Of a DNA stretch of 55,509 bases, positions 44,626 through 54,564 are shown piece by piece (positions within the stretch are counted from its first letter, which is position 1; the number at the start of each line of letters is the position of its first letter). A model generated the notes under the pieces. That model made no database searches, had not been told where the DNA came from, and saw nothing but the letters and a program-made list of their open reading frames with translations. The stretch comes from Gordonia effusa NBRC 100432 (GTDB taxonomy: Bacteria; Actinomycetota; Actinomycetes; Mycobacteriales; Mycobacteriaceae): NCBI RefSeq assembly GCF_000241305.1, contig NZ_BAEH01000042.1:1-55509 (forward strand), given 5' to 3'. Made by a program: the position numbers and the translations under genes.

Positions 44626-45584
44626 TCCTCACCATCACCGTCAATCCGAGTATTGACCGAACCGTCGAGCTCGCCGAGCCGTTGGAGCCGGGCGCCGTTC
44701 AACGCGCCACCGCCTCCCGAGTTGAGGCCGGCGGCAAAGGCGTCAACGTCGCACGAGTCGTCGCGTCCGCGGGTAACGACGCCCTTGCGGTCTTGCCGGC
44801 CCGCCAAACCGATGCGCTACTTCGACTCCTCGACGACGTCTCCCTGCCCTATCGCTGTATCGACATCCATCAGGACGTGCGCAGCAACATCACCATCGTC
44901 GATCCCGATGGCACCACGACCAAGATCAATGCCGCCGGCGCCGAGCTCGACACTGCTACCGACACCGCGTTGACCGACTTGATCGACCAACTCGCTCCCG
45001 ACGCCCACTGGATCGCACTGTGTGGTTCGCTGCCTCCCGGACTTCCCGACGATTGGTACGCCCGCATCGCCGAACGTCTCGCCGCGCGCGGCGCCAACGT
45101 CGCCGTCGATACCTCCGGCGCTCCCCTGAAAGCTGTCGCCCGCCCCGGCATCGGATTACTCAAGCCCAACGCCGACGAACTCGCCGAGCTCGTCGGCGGC
45201 AGCGGCCCGGAGATCGAATCTCTCGCTGCCACTGGAGATTTCACGTCCGCCTCGATAGCGGCGCAGACACTCGCGGCCCGCACCGGCGGAGCCGTGCTGA
45301 CCACGCTCGGAGCCGCTGGCGCACTCCTGACCATCGGCCCGCGAACCTGGTCGGCGACGACCCCACCCATCACGCCCCGCAGCACCGTGGGTGCGGGAGA
45401 CGCGTCACTGGCTGGCTACCTTCTTGCCGACCTCGACGGCGAAACTCCTCCGGAACGATTACGCCGCGCCGTCGCGTACGGGTCGGCAGCAGCAGCACTG
45501 CCCGGCACACAGCCACCCTCGCCGACCCACCTCGACCTGACCAATGTGCACGTCACCGAATTGCCGCTGTCTACCACCGTGTGA
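44622..45584 (+). CDS. fruK: 1-phosphofructokinase (PfkB family)
   Basis: Converts fructose-1-phosphate, made by the PTS, to fructose-1,6-bisphosphate. Predicted 320 aa. GGKGVNVARVV (substrate-lid region near residue 37) and STVGAGDASLAGYL near 255 with the catalytic Asp of GAGD. KPNADELAEL is the second PfkB signature. Tagatose-6-phosphate kinase is related, but the FruA neighbour decides. Operon partner of fruR and fruA. Confidence 0.93.
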   Translation: MILTITVNPSIDRTVELAEPLEPGAVQRATASRVEAGGKGVNVARVVASAGNDALAVLPARQTDALLRLLDDVSLPYRCIDIHQDVRSNITIVDPDGTTTKINAAGAELDTATDTALTDLIDQLAPDAHWIALCGSLPPGLPDDWYARIAERLAARGANVAVDTSGAPLKAVARPGIGLLKPNADELAELVGGSGPEIESLAATGDFTSASIAAQTLAARTGGAVLTTLGAAGALLTIGPRTWSATTPPITPRSTVGAGDASLAGYLLADLDGETPPERLRRAVAYGSAAAALPGTQPPSPTHLDLTNVHVTELPLSTTV

Positions 45585-45633
45585 TTTTCCAGTCCTACCC
45601 GCTCGCCCCCCGCTCGCACAGAAATGACCCATC

Positions 45634-47682
45634 ATGAGCACTGATACACCCGCTACTCCGCAGATCATCACCCCCCAGAGCGTGCTCCTCGACGTCGATG
45701 CCGGCGAGATCAACGAAGACGTCATCGGCCGACTTGCCGACGTCCTGCACGTCCAGGGTCGTACCTCCGACGCCGACGGTCTCGTCGCCGCCGCGATGGC
45801 CCGGGAAGCGAAATCGGCGACCGGACTTCCCGGCGGAATCGCCATCCCGCACGCACGCTCGGCGTCGGTGACCACCGCCAGCCTGGCGATGGCGCGGTTG
45901 TCGAACAAAGTCGACTTCGGTGGACCTGACGGCGACGCGGACATCGTGTTCCTCATCGCCGCTCCCGAGGGCGGCAGCGAGCATATGAAGCTGCTGAGCT
46001 CACTCGCTCGTGCTCTCGTGCGACCCGACTTTGTCGCCGCACTCCGCGACGCTTCCGACGCCGAAAGCGTCGTCGACCTCGTTGGTGCGGCCGTCAACCC
46101 CAAGGCGAAGGCTACGCCAGCGCAGCCAGTCACCGCGGCCCCTGCGCCCCCATCGTCGCCGGAAGCGGCTTCTCGCCCCCGCATCGTCGCGATCACGGCC
46201 TGCCCTACCGGTATCGCGCATACCTATATGGCGGCCGATGCCCTCAAGTACGCGGCCGAACGCGCCGACGTCGACTTCACGGTGGAAACTCAGGGGTCGT
46301 CGGCAACGACATCGATGACCGCACAACAGATCGCCGATGCCGACGCAGTCATCTTCGCCACCGACGTCGGCGTGAAGGGCCGCGAGCGGTTCGCGGGTAA
46401 GCCGGTCGTCGCGTCGGGTGTTAAACGTGCCATCAACGAACCAGACACGATGATCGCCGAAGCCGTTGCGACAGCGAAGAACCCACACGCCGCTACCGTC
46501 GGCGGCAGTGCTGCCGACGTCGACGACTCGACGTCGGCGAGTGTCGGCTACGGCGGCCAACTCAAGCAGGCGTTGATGACCGGCGTGAGTTATATGATTC
46601 CATTCGTCGCGGCCGGCGGCCTGCTGATCGCGCTCGGCTTCCTGCTCGCCGGTTACGAAATCGCCAACAAGACTCTCGATCAGACGCAGACTCTGTCCGA
46701 CGGCGCGTTTATCGCTCTGCACAACAGTCTCTGGGATCTGCCGTCCGGCGGAGTCATGACCTACCTGGGAGCGGTGGCATTCGCGGTCGGATCGCTAGCG
46801 ATGGGCATGCTGGTCCCCGTTCTGTCGGGCTATATCGCCTTCGCGATAGCCGATCGACCGGGAATTGCGCCGGGATTCGTCGCCGGGCTGGTGTCAGTCG
46901 CCGTCGGCGCCAGTTTCATCGGAGGTCTGATCGGCGGGTTGCTGGCCGGCGTCGTCGCGCTGTGGCTGTCACGAATTCCGTTGCCGCAGTGGGCTCGTGG
47001 TCTTCAACCCGTCGTCATCATTCCGCTGTTCGCCTCGATGATCGTCGGCGGCTTCATGTTCATGCTGCTCGGCAAGCCACTCGCCTGGGTTACGACGTCG
47101 ATGACCGACGGCCTCAACTCGATGTCCGGCAGTTCCAAGATCGTCCTGGGCATAGTGCTGGGCTTGATGATGTGCTTCGACCTCGGTGGTCCGGTCAACA
47201 AGGCCGCGTATCTCTTCGCGACCACGGGACTCGCGATCGGCGGCAGCGCCCAGTTGGAGATCATGGCGGCGGTGATGGCCGCCGGCATGGTTCCGCCGCT
47301 GGCACTCGCGCTCGCCACCGCGGTCCGACCCTCACTCTTCACCGAGCCGGAACGGGAGAACGGTAAGGCCGCGTGGCTACTCGGAGCATCGTTCATCTCC
47401 GAAGGAGCTATCCCATTTGCCGCGGTCGATCCGCTGCGCGTCATCCCATCGATGATGCTCGGCGGAGCCACCACCGGAGCGCTGATCATGGCCTTCGGCG
47501 TCGAACTCCGTGCCCCACATGGCGGAGTGTTCGTCTTCTTCGCGATGAACAACGCACTGGCGTTCCTCGCCGCCCTCGCAATCGGAATGGCGGTCGCATG
47601 CGCCGCGGTGGTTACCGCCAAACAACTTCATGCCGCGCGTCACCCGAATGACGAGGCCCAGCTAGAAGCGGCGGTCGCCTGA
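45634..47682 (+). CDS. fruA: Fructose-specific PTS permease, IIABC fusion
   Basis: Predicted 682 aa. IIA domain at residues 10-150 with phosphoryl His73 in IPHARSA; IIB domain about 183-280 with phospho-Cys190 in ITACPTGIAHTYMAAD; Ala/Pro linkers between; IIC from about 305 with eight or more membrane helices, including GLLIALGFLLAGYEIA and the conserved FDLGGPVNKAAYLF and LGASFISEGAIPFA. Imports fructose as fructose-1-phosphate. Starts 49 bases after fruK with a weak ribosome site. Confidence 0.95.
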   Translation: MSTDTPATPQIITPQSVLLDVDAGEINEDVIGRLADVLHVQGRTSDADGLVAAAMAREAKSATGLPGGIAIPHARSASVTTASLAMARLSNKVDFGGPDGDADIVFLIAAPEGGSEHMKLLSSLARALVRPDFVAALRDASDAESVVDLVGAAVNPKAKATPAQPVTAAPAPPSSPEAASRPRIVAITACPTGIAHTYMAADALKYAAERADVDFTVETQGSSATTSMTAQQIADADAVIFATDVGVKGRERFAGKPVVASGVKRAINEPDTMIAEAVATAKNPHAATVGGSAADVDDSTSASVGYGGQLKQALMTGVSYMIPFVAAGGLLIALGFLLAGYEIANKTLDQTQTLSDGAFIALHNSLWDLPSGGVMTYLGAVAFAVGSLAMGMLVPVLSGYIAFAIADRPGIAPGFVAGLVSVAVGASFIGGLIGGLLAGVVALWLSRIPLPQWARGLQPVVIIPLFASMIVGGFMFMLLGKPLAWVTTSMTDGLNSMSGSSKIVLGIVLGLMMCFDLGGPVNKAAYLFATTGLAIGGSAQLEIMAAVMAAGMVPPLALALATAVRPSLFTEPERENGKAAWLLGASFISEGAIPFAAVDPLRVIPSMMLGGATTGALIMAFGVELRAPHGGVFVFFAMNNALAFLAALAIGMAVACAAVVTAKQLHAARHPNDEAQLEAAVA

Positions 47683-47732
47683 TCGATGCCCGCCCAACCT
47701 GCAGATATCACCCCCAATTGAAGGAGAACACC

Positions 47733-47993
47733 ATGCCATCGACCATCGTTACCGTCGGATCAGCAGTGGGACTACATGCCCGCCCGGCCACCATCATCGC
47801 CGAGGCTGTTACCGAACTAGGTTCGACCGTCACCCTCGCCGTCGACGGCGAGGAGCCGGTAGACGCAGGTTCGGCCCTGCTGATCATGACACTCGGCGCT
47901 GAGAAGGGCACGCAGGTGACCGTCAGCGCCGACGATGATGCGGCACTGGCGAAGATCGCCGAATTGGTGGCCGCCGACCTGGATGCCGAGTAG
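47733..47993 (+). CDS. ptsH: PTS phosphocarrier protein HPr
   Basis: Predicted 86 aa. Phosphoryl acceptor His15 in GLHARPA. The region equivalent to the Bacillus regulatory Ser46 reads VDAGSALLIMTLGAEKG; a Ser is present there, but HPr kinase control is not usual in actinobacteria. Carries phosphate from PtsI to FruA. ATG 47733 is set by AAGGAG six bases upstream; a TTG start 15 bases earlier overlaps that site and is rejected. Confidence 0.95.
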   Translation: MPSTIVTVGSAVGLHARPATIIAEAVTELGSTVTLAVDGEEPVDAGSALLIMTLGAEKGTQVTVSADDDAALAKIAELVAADLDAE

Positions 47994-48019
47994 CCGTTAT
48001 CTGTCGCCTGAGCCGCGCC

Positions 48020-48046
48020 GAGGGGCGATATCCCTCGACGCCCCTC
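48020..48046. terminator. Hairpin between ptsH and hflX (convergent)
   Basis: GAGGGGCG (48020-48027) pairs with CGCCCCTC (48039-48046) around an 11-base loop. No T-run, so it is a weak terminator candidate for either gene. Confidence 0.45.
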
Positions 48047-48075
48047 AACCGGCAGAGTTGATCCGACGTCCAGCG

Positions 48076-49665
48076 CTACTGAGCCAGCACCACTAACTCG
48101 CGCAGCTCGCCCGCCAGAGCGGCCGGTACCCGAACCCTCATCCGAGTACCCGCGGAGTCGTGGTCAGCGGAGAACACTTCTCCCTCCGCATGAATCCGCG
48201 ACACCAGATCGCCACGCGAAAACGGCACGGACACAAAGAGTTCCACGTCGTTGCGACCCAGTGCCGAACGAACTCGGTCGAAGAGTTCGGGTATGCCCTC
48301 GCCGGTGCGTGCGGAGATGAACACGGCGTCGGGCAGCGCCGCGCGCAACTGGGTGATTTGCAGCTCGGTCATCGCATCGACCTTGTTGACCACCAGAAGT
48401 TCGGGTGGGAGCGCAGCACCATCGGCGCCGGTATTCGGCTGACCCGACGATTCACTGACGATCTCTTTGAGCACTTGCCGTACGGCGGTGATCTGGTCGA
48501 GTGGGTAGTCGTCGGCGCCATCGACGACGTGCAGGAGCACATCAGCGTCAGCGGCTTCCTCCAGCGTCGACCGGAATGCCTCGACCAACTGCGTCGGCAG
48601 ATGTCGTACGAATCCGACGGTGTCGGTGAATACGACGACCCGTCCGTCGTCGAGTTTGGCCCGACGTGTCGTCGGGTCGAGGGTGGCGAACAGCGCGTCC
48701 TGCACCAGCACACCAGACCCGGTCATCGCATTGACCAAGGACGACTTGCCCGCGTTGGTATATCCGACGACGGTCAGCGCTGGCACTGAATTGCGTTGTC
48801 GGGCGGCACGTTTGACTACGCGCGCGGTCTTCATCAAGCGAATCTCGCGGCGCATCTTGGCCATTCGCTCTCGAATGCGACGACGGTCGGTTTCGATTTT
48901 CGTCTCACCCGGACCGCGCAGGCCCACGCCGCCATTACTCCCCGCTCGACCACCGGCCTGGCGGGACATCGATTCACCCCAACCGCGCAGCCTCGGCAGC
49001 ATGTACTCCATCTGCGCCAATGACACCTGCGCCTTACCTTCTCGCGAGGTGGCATGTTGGGCGAAGATGTCGAGGATCAGTGCCGTCCGGTCGATCACCT
49101 TGACCTTGACGACTTTCTCCAGCGCGGTGAGCTGTGCCGGTGTCAGTTCACCGTCACAGATCACGGTGTCGGCTTCGGTTGCCAGCACCACTTCACGTAA
49201 CTCGCCGGCCTTACCGGAGCCGATGTAGGTTGCCGAGTCGGGTTTGGAGCGGCGCTGGATAAGCGCGTCGAGCACCTGCGAACCGGCGGTCTCCGCCAAT
49301 GCGGCGAGTTCGGCCATCGCCGCGTGTGCCTGGGCCTGGGTACCGTGGGTCCAGACACCAACCAGTACGACCTTTTCCAGTCGCAGTTGTCGGTACTCGA
49401 CCTCGGTGACATCGGTGAGTTCGGTGGATAGGCCGGCGACGCGTTGCAGGGAGGCACGGTCGTCGAGTTGCAGGTCACCCGTGGTCGGGATGTTCGCGGA
49501 GCGAGCGGGCCAAGTGTCGCCGGCGTCGGGAGCGGAGCGAGCGGGCCAAGTGTCGCCGGCGTCGGGAGCGGAGCGAGCGGGCCAAGTGTCGCCGGCGTCG
49601 GGAGCGGAGCGAGCGGGCCAAGTGTCACCGTCGATGATGGGGTCCGAGATGTTCGTGTCAGTCAT
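48076..49665 (-). CDS. hflX: Ribosome-associated GTPase HflX
   Basis: Predicted 529 aa. The conserved protein begins at about residue 60 (TGDLQLDDRASLQRVAGLSTELTDVTEVEYRQLRL). HflX N-domain YIGSGKAGELREV, then the coiled region GLRGPGETKIETDRRRIRERM, then the GTPase: GYTNAGKSS (G1), TDTVGFVRHLPTQLVEAF (G3), NKVD (G4). Splits stalled ribosomes. The first ~57 residues are a 12-residue unit GDTWPARSAPDA repeated three times plus a partial copy, encoded by a 36-bp DNA repeat, and absent from the M. tuberculosis protein as I recall it. ATG 49665 has a poor ribosome site. Confidence 0.92.
   Translation of the reverse strand: MTDTNISDPIIDGDTWPARSAPDAGDTWPARSAPDAGDTWPARSAPDAGDTWPARSANIPTTGDLQLDDRASLQRVAGLSTELTDVTEVEYRQLRLEKVVLVGVWTHGTQAQAHAAMAELAALAETAGSQVLDALIQRRSKPDSATYIGSGKAGELREVVLATEADTVICDGELTPAQLTALEKVVKVKVIDRTALILDIFAQHATSREGKAQVSLAQMEYMLPRLRGWGESMSRQAGGRAGSNGGVGLRGPGETKIETDRRRIRERMAKMRREIRLMKTARVVKRAARQRNSVPALTVVGYTNAGKSSLVNAMTGSGVLVQDALFATLDPTTRRAKLDDGRVVVFTDTVGFVRHLPTQLVEAFRSTLEEAADADVLLHVVDGADDYPLDQITAVRQVLKEIVSESSGQPNTGADGAALPPELLVVNKVDAMTELQITQLRAALPDAVFISARTGEGIPELFDRVRSALGRNDVELFVSVPFSRGDLVSRIHAEGEVFSADHDSAGTRMRVRVPAALAGELRELVVLAQ
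49498..49628 (-). repeat. 36-bp in-frame tandem repeat in the 5' end of hflX
   Basis: Three exact or near-exact 36-base units (49501-49536, 49537-49572, 49573-49608) plus a partial fourth to about 49628. The unit reads GACACTTGGCCCGCTCGCTC... on the minus strand and encodes GDTWPARSAPDA. Length is a multiple of three, so copy-number change keeps the frame. Confidence 0.92.
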
Positions 49666-49748
49666 ATGTCATCCATGATGGCACGTTCACCGACGTGGGG
49701 GCATCTCAATATTTCCGCTGCCGGCGATGCCACCGACAGATATGGCGC

Positions 49749-50657
49749 TTACCCGCGTTCCCAGCCGTCGATCAACGCGCCGCGCGCTACGAGTCGTGAT
49801 GGCCCACGCAAGGTCGCGCCATCGTCGGCGATTATGACGGTTACTTGCCCACCGGGGACGGTAAGTCGCAGTTCACCGGTATCCCGACCAAGCGAGCGCA
49901 ACGCGGCGGCACCCGCCGCGACCAGTCCCGTGCCGCAACTGCGGGTCTCGCCGACGCCACGTTCGATGACCCGCATCGACGCGCGATATACATCGCCGTC
50001 GGCGACCGGCGGCGTCAGTATTTCGACGTTGGCGCCGTGTGGATATACGCCCGCGTCGATGTCGGCGCCCGCAATGAAGTCCAGTTCGGCGAGCGCGTCA
50101 ATCGACAACCCCTCGACCACCGCGGCGAGATGCGGATTGCCGACGTCGACCACAACACCCGGGTAATCGACGCCATCGATCGTCGCCGACGACTCACCGT
50201 CGATTCGTACCCGCCCCATCTCGACGCTGACTTCGGCCTGCGAGTCGTCGTAGGAATGGACGGTCACCACTCGCCCACCCGCGCGCGATCCGACGGTGAA
50301 CACGTCGGACTCGACCAATCCAGTCGCCCGGCAGAAATGCGCGAACACGCGCACACCGTTCCCGCACATCTCCGCGATAGAGCCGTCGGCGTTGCGGTAA
50401 TCCATGAACCAGTCGTCGGGGGCGACGTCGTCGGGGTGTGCGTCCAGTACGCCGCGAGCTACGAGTTCGCCGGCACGCGCGACGCGTAACAGGCCATCGG
50501 CTCCGATGCCGCGTTGGCGGTCGCACAGTGCCGCGACGGCGTCAGGCGTCAGTTCGAGGGTCGCCGCCGGGTCGTAGAGCAGCACGAAGTCATTCTGGGT
50601 ACCGTGCCCTTTGAAGAACTGGGAGACCGAACCCGCGTCGGGCAGCGTTAACGTCAC
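49749..50657 (-). CDS. dapF: Diaminopimelate epimerase
   Basis: Interconverts LL- and meso-diaminopimelate for lysine and peptidoglycan. Predicted 302 aa. Two catalytic Cys: Cys98 in EMCGNG and Cys241 in ETRSCGTG. GTG 50657 lies 10 bases after the miaA stop, so dapF is in the dioxygenase-like/miaA operon. The upstream in-frame extension lies inside miaA and is discarded. hflX follows 83 bases downstream on the same strand. Confidence 0.95.
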   Translation of the reverse strand: MTLTLPDAGSVSQFFKGHGTQNDFVLLYDPAATLELTPDAVAALCDRQRGIGADGLLRVARAGELVARGVLDAHPDDVAPDDWFMDYRNADGSIAEMCGNGVRVFAHFCRATGLVESDVFTVGSRAGGRVVTVHSYDDSQAEVSVEMGRVRIDGESSATIDGVDYPGVVVDVGNPHLAAVVEGLSIDALAELDFIAGADIDAGVYPHGANVEILTPPVADGDVYRASMRVIERGVGETRSCGTGLVAAGAAALRSLGRDTGELRLTVPGGQVTVIIADDGATLRGPSRLVARGALIDGWERG

Positions 50658-50667
50658 AACGTCCAGG

Positions 50668-51603
50668 TTACCGGCCGCGATAATCGGTATCCCCGAGGAC
50701 AACTCGCATCGCCCGCTCCGCCAGTTCCTCCGAAGCGCCGTCGAGCCAGGTGATGCGATGATCGCGCCGAAACCACGACCGTTGCCGCCGCACGTAGCGC
50801 CGGGTACCAATGAAGGTCCGCTCGGCGGCCTCGGCGAGGTCGTACTCACCGTCGAACGCCGCAAGTACCTGCGCATAGCCGATCGCACGACGCGCCGTTT
50901 GTCCCTCGCGCAACCCCTTCTGCTCCAGGGCGCGGACCTCGTCGGCCAGCCCGTCGTCGAACATCATCTCGGTACGCGCCCTGATTCGGTCGTCCAACTC
51001 CTCGGTATCTCGGTCGACAGCGAGAATCGTTGTCCCCCAGCGCGGTTCGCCGATAACCGGTGCCGACGCGGCAAATGGCTCGCCGGTGATCTCGACGACC
51101 TCCAGTGCGCGGACGATACGTCGGCCATCGGTGTCGAGTATCGACGCGGCAGCCGCGGGATCGACACGCGCCAATTGCTCGTGCATCGCCGCGACGCCGA
51201 ACTGGTCGAGCTGCTCTTCGTATTTGGCGCGCACCGCCGGTTCGGTCGCTGGCAACTGCCAATCATCGAGCAGCGCTTGGATATACATCATCGAGCCACC
51301 GACGATAATTGGCGTTGTCCCCGCCGCACGCAATGTCTCGACGTCGGCGACCGCGCCAGCCAGATAGCCGGCCACGGTTGCTGTTTCGGTGACGTCAAGG
51401 ACGTCGAGTTGATGATGAGGAATTCCTCGACGCTGCGCGATCGGCAGTTTGGCGGTCCCGATATCCATGCCGCGGTACTGCTGCATCGCGTCGATATTCA
51501 CCACTTCACCGTTCAGCTGTTGCGCCAGATCGAGACCGAGTGCCGATTTGCCACTCGCCGTCGGGCCGACGACGGCGATCGGCACGGGAACGGACTCGCT
51601 CAC
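50668..51603 (-). CDS. miaA: tRNA dimethylallyltransferase
   Basis: Adds the dimethylallyl group to A37 of tRNAs reading UNN codons, the substrate later thiomethylated by MiaB (3' part at the right edge). Predicted 311 aa. P-loop GPTASGKS near residues 13-20, INID...[13 protein letters not shown] (DSxQVY-like region), and [17 protein letters not shown] 51603 overlaps the upstream stop by four bases (GTGA). Confidence 0.95.
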   Translation of the reverse strand: MSESVPVPIAVVGPTASGKSALGLDLAQQLNGEVVNIDAMQQYRGMDIGTAKLPIAQRRGIPHHQLDVLDVTETATVAGYLAGAVADVETLRAAGTTPIIVGGSMMYIQALLDDWQLPATEPAVRAKYEEQLDQFGVAAMHEQLARVDPAAAASILDTDGRRIVRALEVVEITGEPFAASAPVIGEPRWGTTILAVDRDTEELDDRIRARTEMMFDDGLADEVRALEQKGLREGQTARRAIGYAQVLAAFDGEYDLAEAAERTFIGTRRYVRRQRSWFRRDHRITWLDGASEELAERAMRVVLGDTDYRGR

Positions 51604-52340
51604 GACACCGCCGTCCAGGTGGCGATGGTGTAGCCGACGCCAAGAGGTGCGCCGGCATAGTGCAGTTGAGCCGTCAGCCTCGTCCCGGAGACCGCCGCAC
51701 TCACGCTCTGCCATACCGCGCGCCCGCCGACGCCCCACCGGTCACACTCGGTTGACGAGAGGGCAGTCAACGCAGCGCAGTCGGCATCGCTAAGCGCCGC
51801 ATCGATTCGGCCCTGTAAGTCGTGCGCCAGCGGCTCGTCGCCTCCACCCGGAGCGCGGGCGCTCAGCGAGGTAGCTCCATCGGCGACGACCATTACCGAC
51901 ACCGACTCGCCGGGATTACGCAACTCCGCCCGAAGCGACGCGCCGATCTGGGCAATCTGATCGGAACTGGCCTCCGCGTCGACAACGGTCGGCGTGAGTG
52001 GACTCAACCCGGCCGCTTCCCGATACCAGCCAGCCAGCAACATCGACGTCGGCCAATCCGGGTTCGCCGGTCCGTCACCACCCCCACCGGACAGTGACAC
52101 CACCCGGTCGGCTCCGAACCCGCGAAAGGTGCCGGCACCATCGAGTCGTGAATCTGGCTGCGCACCAACAGAATCACCACATACCAACCACCGCGATGGC
52201 CGATCATCCGACGTCGCGTTGGCCGCGCGCAGGGCATCGACGACTGCCGCGCGCACGTCGTCGACGTCATGCGCGCCGGGCCCAGCCAACTCCGGCACCA
52301 GCACCGGAGCGCTTGGCACAAACACCACAGAATTCAACAC
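51600..52340 (-). CDS. Class III extradiol-dioxygenase-like protein
   Basis: Predicted 246 aa. The start [23 protein letters not shown] and the later [17 protein letters not shown] and [17 protein letters not shown] fit the actinobacterial Rv2728c group, related in fold to LigB-type dioxygenases. The His/Glu metal set of true dioxygenases is not clear here, so activity is uncertain. GTG 52340 follows a TAGCCT -10 box by seven bases (leaderless). First gene of an operon with miaA and dapF. Confidence 0.7.
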   Translation of the reverse strand: MLNSVVFVPSAPVLVPELAGPGAHDVDDVRAAVVDALRAANATSDDRPSRWLVCGDSVGAQPDSRLDGAGTFRGFGADRVVSLSGGGGDGPANPDWPTSMLLAGWYREAAGLSPLTPTVVDAEASSDQIAQIGASLRAELRNPGESVSVMVVADGATSLSARAPGGGDEPLAHDLQGRIDAALSDADCAALTALSSTECDRWGVGGRAVWQSVSAAVSGTRLTAQLHYAGAPLGVGYTIATWTAVS

Positions 52341-52353
52341 GGGTACCAGGCTA
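52341..52353 (-). promoter_or_regulatory. Leaderless -10 box of the miaA-dapF operon
   Basis: TAGCCT on the minus strand (plus 52348-52353) ends seven bases before the GTG at 52340, the same box and spacing as for acuC. Confidence 0.55.
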
Positions 52354-52506
52354 ACCGGCCACCAATGTCTCACCAGCGCACACATCGGACGCGCTGACCT
52401 GTTTGAATGGAGCCATCCCCGTTGGCCGTGGATGACATATGGGCCGGTGGGGATGCGACCAGTTGATGGCAGCCGTGGCGCGCGGCACTAGCGGAGGACA
52501 CCCCAC

Positions 52507-53877
52507 ATGACCGAATCGGACGCAACGACACCCGAGAACATCTCGGCCACTCCTCCCGCCGCTCCCAAACCTCGACCTAAACCGGGACCTAAGCCCGGCC
52601 CGCGCCCCGGCGGCGCCCCCACCCCTTCGGCTGCCGCGAGTCACCCGCATCCGGTGCCACATGGCGACGTTCACAAGTTCGGCCGGGTCGACGATGACGG
52701 CGGCGTGTGGCTGATCACCTCGTCCGGCGAACGACAGGTCGGGTCGTGGCAGGCCGGTGATGCCGAAGAAGGGCTCGCTCACTTCGCTCGTCGATTCGAC
52801 GATCTAGCCACCGAAGTCGAAATTCTCGAAGAACGGTTGGCAGCGCGTTCTGGTGACCCGCGCAAGACTCAGACCGCCGCAGCGCACCTGTTATCAACGC
52901 TGCCCGACGCCGCGGTTGTCGGCGATGTGGATGCTCTCGCAGCGCGCCTGACGTCGATCACCCAGACTGCCGACGACGTCGCGGCGTCGGTGAAGGCCGA
53001 GCGTGAGCAGGCCCGGACCGCGGCAATCGCGAAGAAGGAAGAACTGTGCGTCGAAGCCGAAGCGATCGGCTCCGAGTCGAACCAGTGGAAAGCGTCCGGC
53101 GACCGGCTGCGGGCGATCCTCGACGAATGGCGAGCGATCAAAGGCATCGACCGTAAGACCGACGACCTTCTCTGGAAGCGTTACGCCAAGGCGCGAGACG
53201 CCTTCAATCGACGTCGGGGTGGGCATTTCGCCGAACTCGATCGCGAGCGGGCCGGCGCGAAGGTTCGCAAGGAAGAATTGATCGAACGCGCGAAGGAGTT
53301 GTCGTCGTCGACCGACTGGGGCCCGACGGCAGGTAAGTTCCGGGACCTCCTCACCGAATGGAAGGCCGCCGGGCGCGCGCCCCGCGATACCGACGACGCG
53401 CTCTGGCAACAGTTCAAGGCCGCACAGGATGTCTTCTTCGCGGCACGCAACGCGGTAACCGCCGAGCGCGACACCGAATTCGCCGCGAACGCCGACGCGA
53501 AGCGAGAATTGCTTGACGCCGCGGAACGCTCCATCGATCCGGGCGCGAATCTCGATGCCGCTCGCCGCGAGTTCCGCAATTTCCAGGCGCGGTGGGACGA
53601 ACTTGGCAAAGTACCGCGCGATCAGATGCAGTCGCTGGAGGGACGAGCGCGCGCACTCGAACGCCGTATTCGCGACGCCGAGCAAACACACTGGCAACAA
53701 TCCGACCCCGAGGCGCAGGCCCGCGCGGCCCAATTCGCCGAGCGCGCAGCACAATTCGAAGAGCAGGCCCGCAAAGCCGAGGAGCGGGGCAAGGCCTCCG
53801 ATGCGCGCAAGCTACGTGAGCAGGCTGAGCAGTGGCGTCAGTGGGCGGATACGGCGAAGAGCGCGATCGACGGCTAG
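52507..53877 (+). CDS. DUF349 family coiled protein
   Basis: Predicted 456 aa. A Pro/Lys/Ala-rich N-terminal stretch ([17 protein letters not shown]) precedes a [24 protein letters not shown] domain, then three DUF349 repeats in the last ~290 residues ([10 protein letters not shown]...[45 protein letters not shown]) and an Ala/Glu-rich coiled tail. Rv2731 position. Function unknown; a role with the ribosome or nucleic acid is often proposed for DUF349. ATG 52507 follows GGAGGA. Confidence 0.85.
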   Translation: MTESDATTPENISATPPAAPKPRPKPGPKPGPRPGGAPTPSAAASHPHPVPHGDVHKFGRVDDDGGVWLITSSGERQVGSWQAGDAEEGLAHFARRFDDLATEVEILEERLAARSGDPRKTQTAAAHLLSTLPDAAVVGDVDALAARLTSITQTADDVAASVKAEREQARTAAIAKKEELCVEAEAIGSESNQWKASGDRLRAILDEWRAIKGIDRKTDDLLWKRYAKARDAFNRRRGGHFAELDRERAGAKVRKEELIERAKELSSSTDWGPTAGKFRDLLTEWKAAGRAPRDTDDALWQQFKAAQDVFFAARNAVTAERDTEFAANADAKRELLDAAERSIDPGANLDAARREFRNFQARWDELGKVPRDQMQSLEGRARALERRIRDAEQTHWQQSDPEAQARAAQFAERAAQFEEQARKAEERGKASDARKLREQAEQWRQWADTAKSAIDG

Positions 53878-53904
53878 GTCGTGCTCGCAATACTCGCAAG
53901 CTGA

Positions 53905-53973
53905 CTGGAAATGTCCCCGTGGCGCGAGCAGGCGCTCATATGCCGTTTGCTCGCATCACGGGGATAGTTCCAG
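53905..53973. repeat. 69-bp dispersed palindromic repeat, copy 2
   Basis: Outer arms CTGGAAATGTCCCCGTG and CACGGGGATAGTTCCAG; inner arms GCGAGCAGGCG and CGTTTGCTCGC; loop around CTCATATGC. Same length, orientation and genomic setting (between convergent genes) as copy 1 at 21326. Confidence 0.8.
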
Positions 53974-53982
53974 GAGCGTTAC

Positions 53983-54564
53983 CTACTTTTGATTGTGCCG
54001 CCGCTGTAGTTCCCGCACCGCTTCCTCGCGTTCGGCCGCCTCGGCCCGACGTTCGGCCTCGAGTGCCAACTGGTAGCTGCTACGTGCCCAAACCAGCCGC
54101 GCCCAGTGAAAACTAAGCACCATCGCGGCGATCCACCCAACGATCAAGCCAATACCGACACCCGACGGCGGCGTCTCGCCGGTGACCCCCGGGGTATTGC
54201 GCGTCCACCAGGACAAGAGCCCGGCTACGACGGCGATCAGGTTGCCGCACAGGGCAATCCACGCGATGGCCCAACGTCGGGTCAGCAGCGCGAGCGCGGA
54301 GAAGCCGACGCCGAAGATCACCAGAAAATAGACGAAGATCCGCGAGGTAATCGCGATTCGCTCAGCCTGCGCCGCCGACGAATAGGTCAGCACGTCAAAG
54401 CCGTTCGCCTTTCCAGCGTGCATCAAGATCAGCGACGCGATGGCGGCGAGCACGCCAACCGCCACGACGACCCCACGGGCGCCCGGGTCGAACTGACCGG
54501 CAACCTTACGTTCGGCCTTCTCCAGGTCGTCGTGGAATTCCGCGAAATCAGAATTGTCGCTCAC
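53983..54564 (-). CDS. Membrane protein of unknown function (Rv2732c-like)
   Basis: Predicted 193 aa. A short acidic N-terminus ([27 protein letters not shown]) then four hydrophobic helices ([74 protein letters not shown]) and a charged coiled C-terminus. GTG 54564 has GGAGG six bases upstream and overlaps the miaB stop by four bases, so it is coupled to miaB. Convergent with the DUF349 gene across palindrome copy 2. Confidence 0.78.
   Translation of the reverse strand: MSDNSDFAEFHDDLEKAERKVAGQFDPGARGVVVAVGVLAAIASLILMHAGKANGFDVLTYSSAAQAERIAITSRIFVYFLVIFGVGFSALALLTRRWAIAWIALCGNLIAVVAGLLSWWTRNTPGVTGETPPSGVGIGLIVGWIAAMVLSFHWARLVWARSSYQLALEAERRAEAAEREEAVRELQRRHNQK

Noticed and set aside
49501..49608. 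Possible CRISPR array (36-base units)
   Set aside because: Units are directly adjacent with no spacers and lie in frame within hflX; no cas genes nearby.
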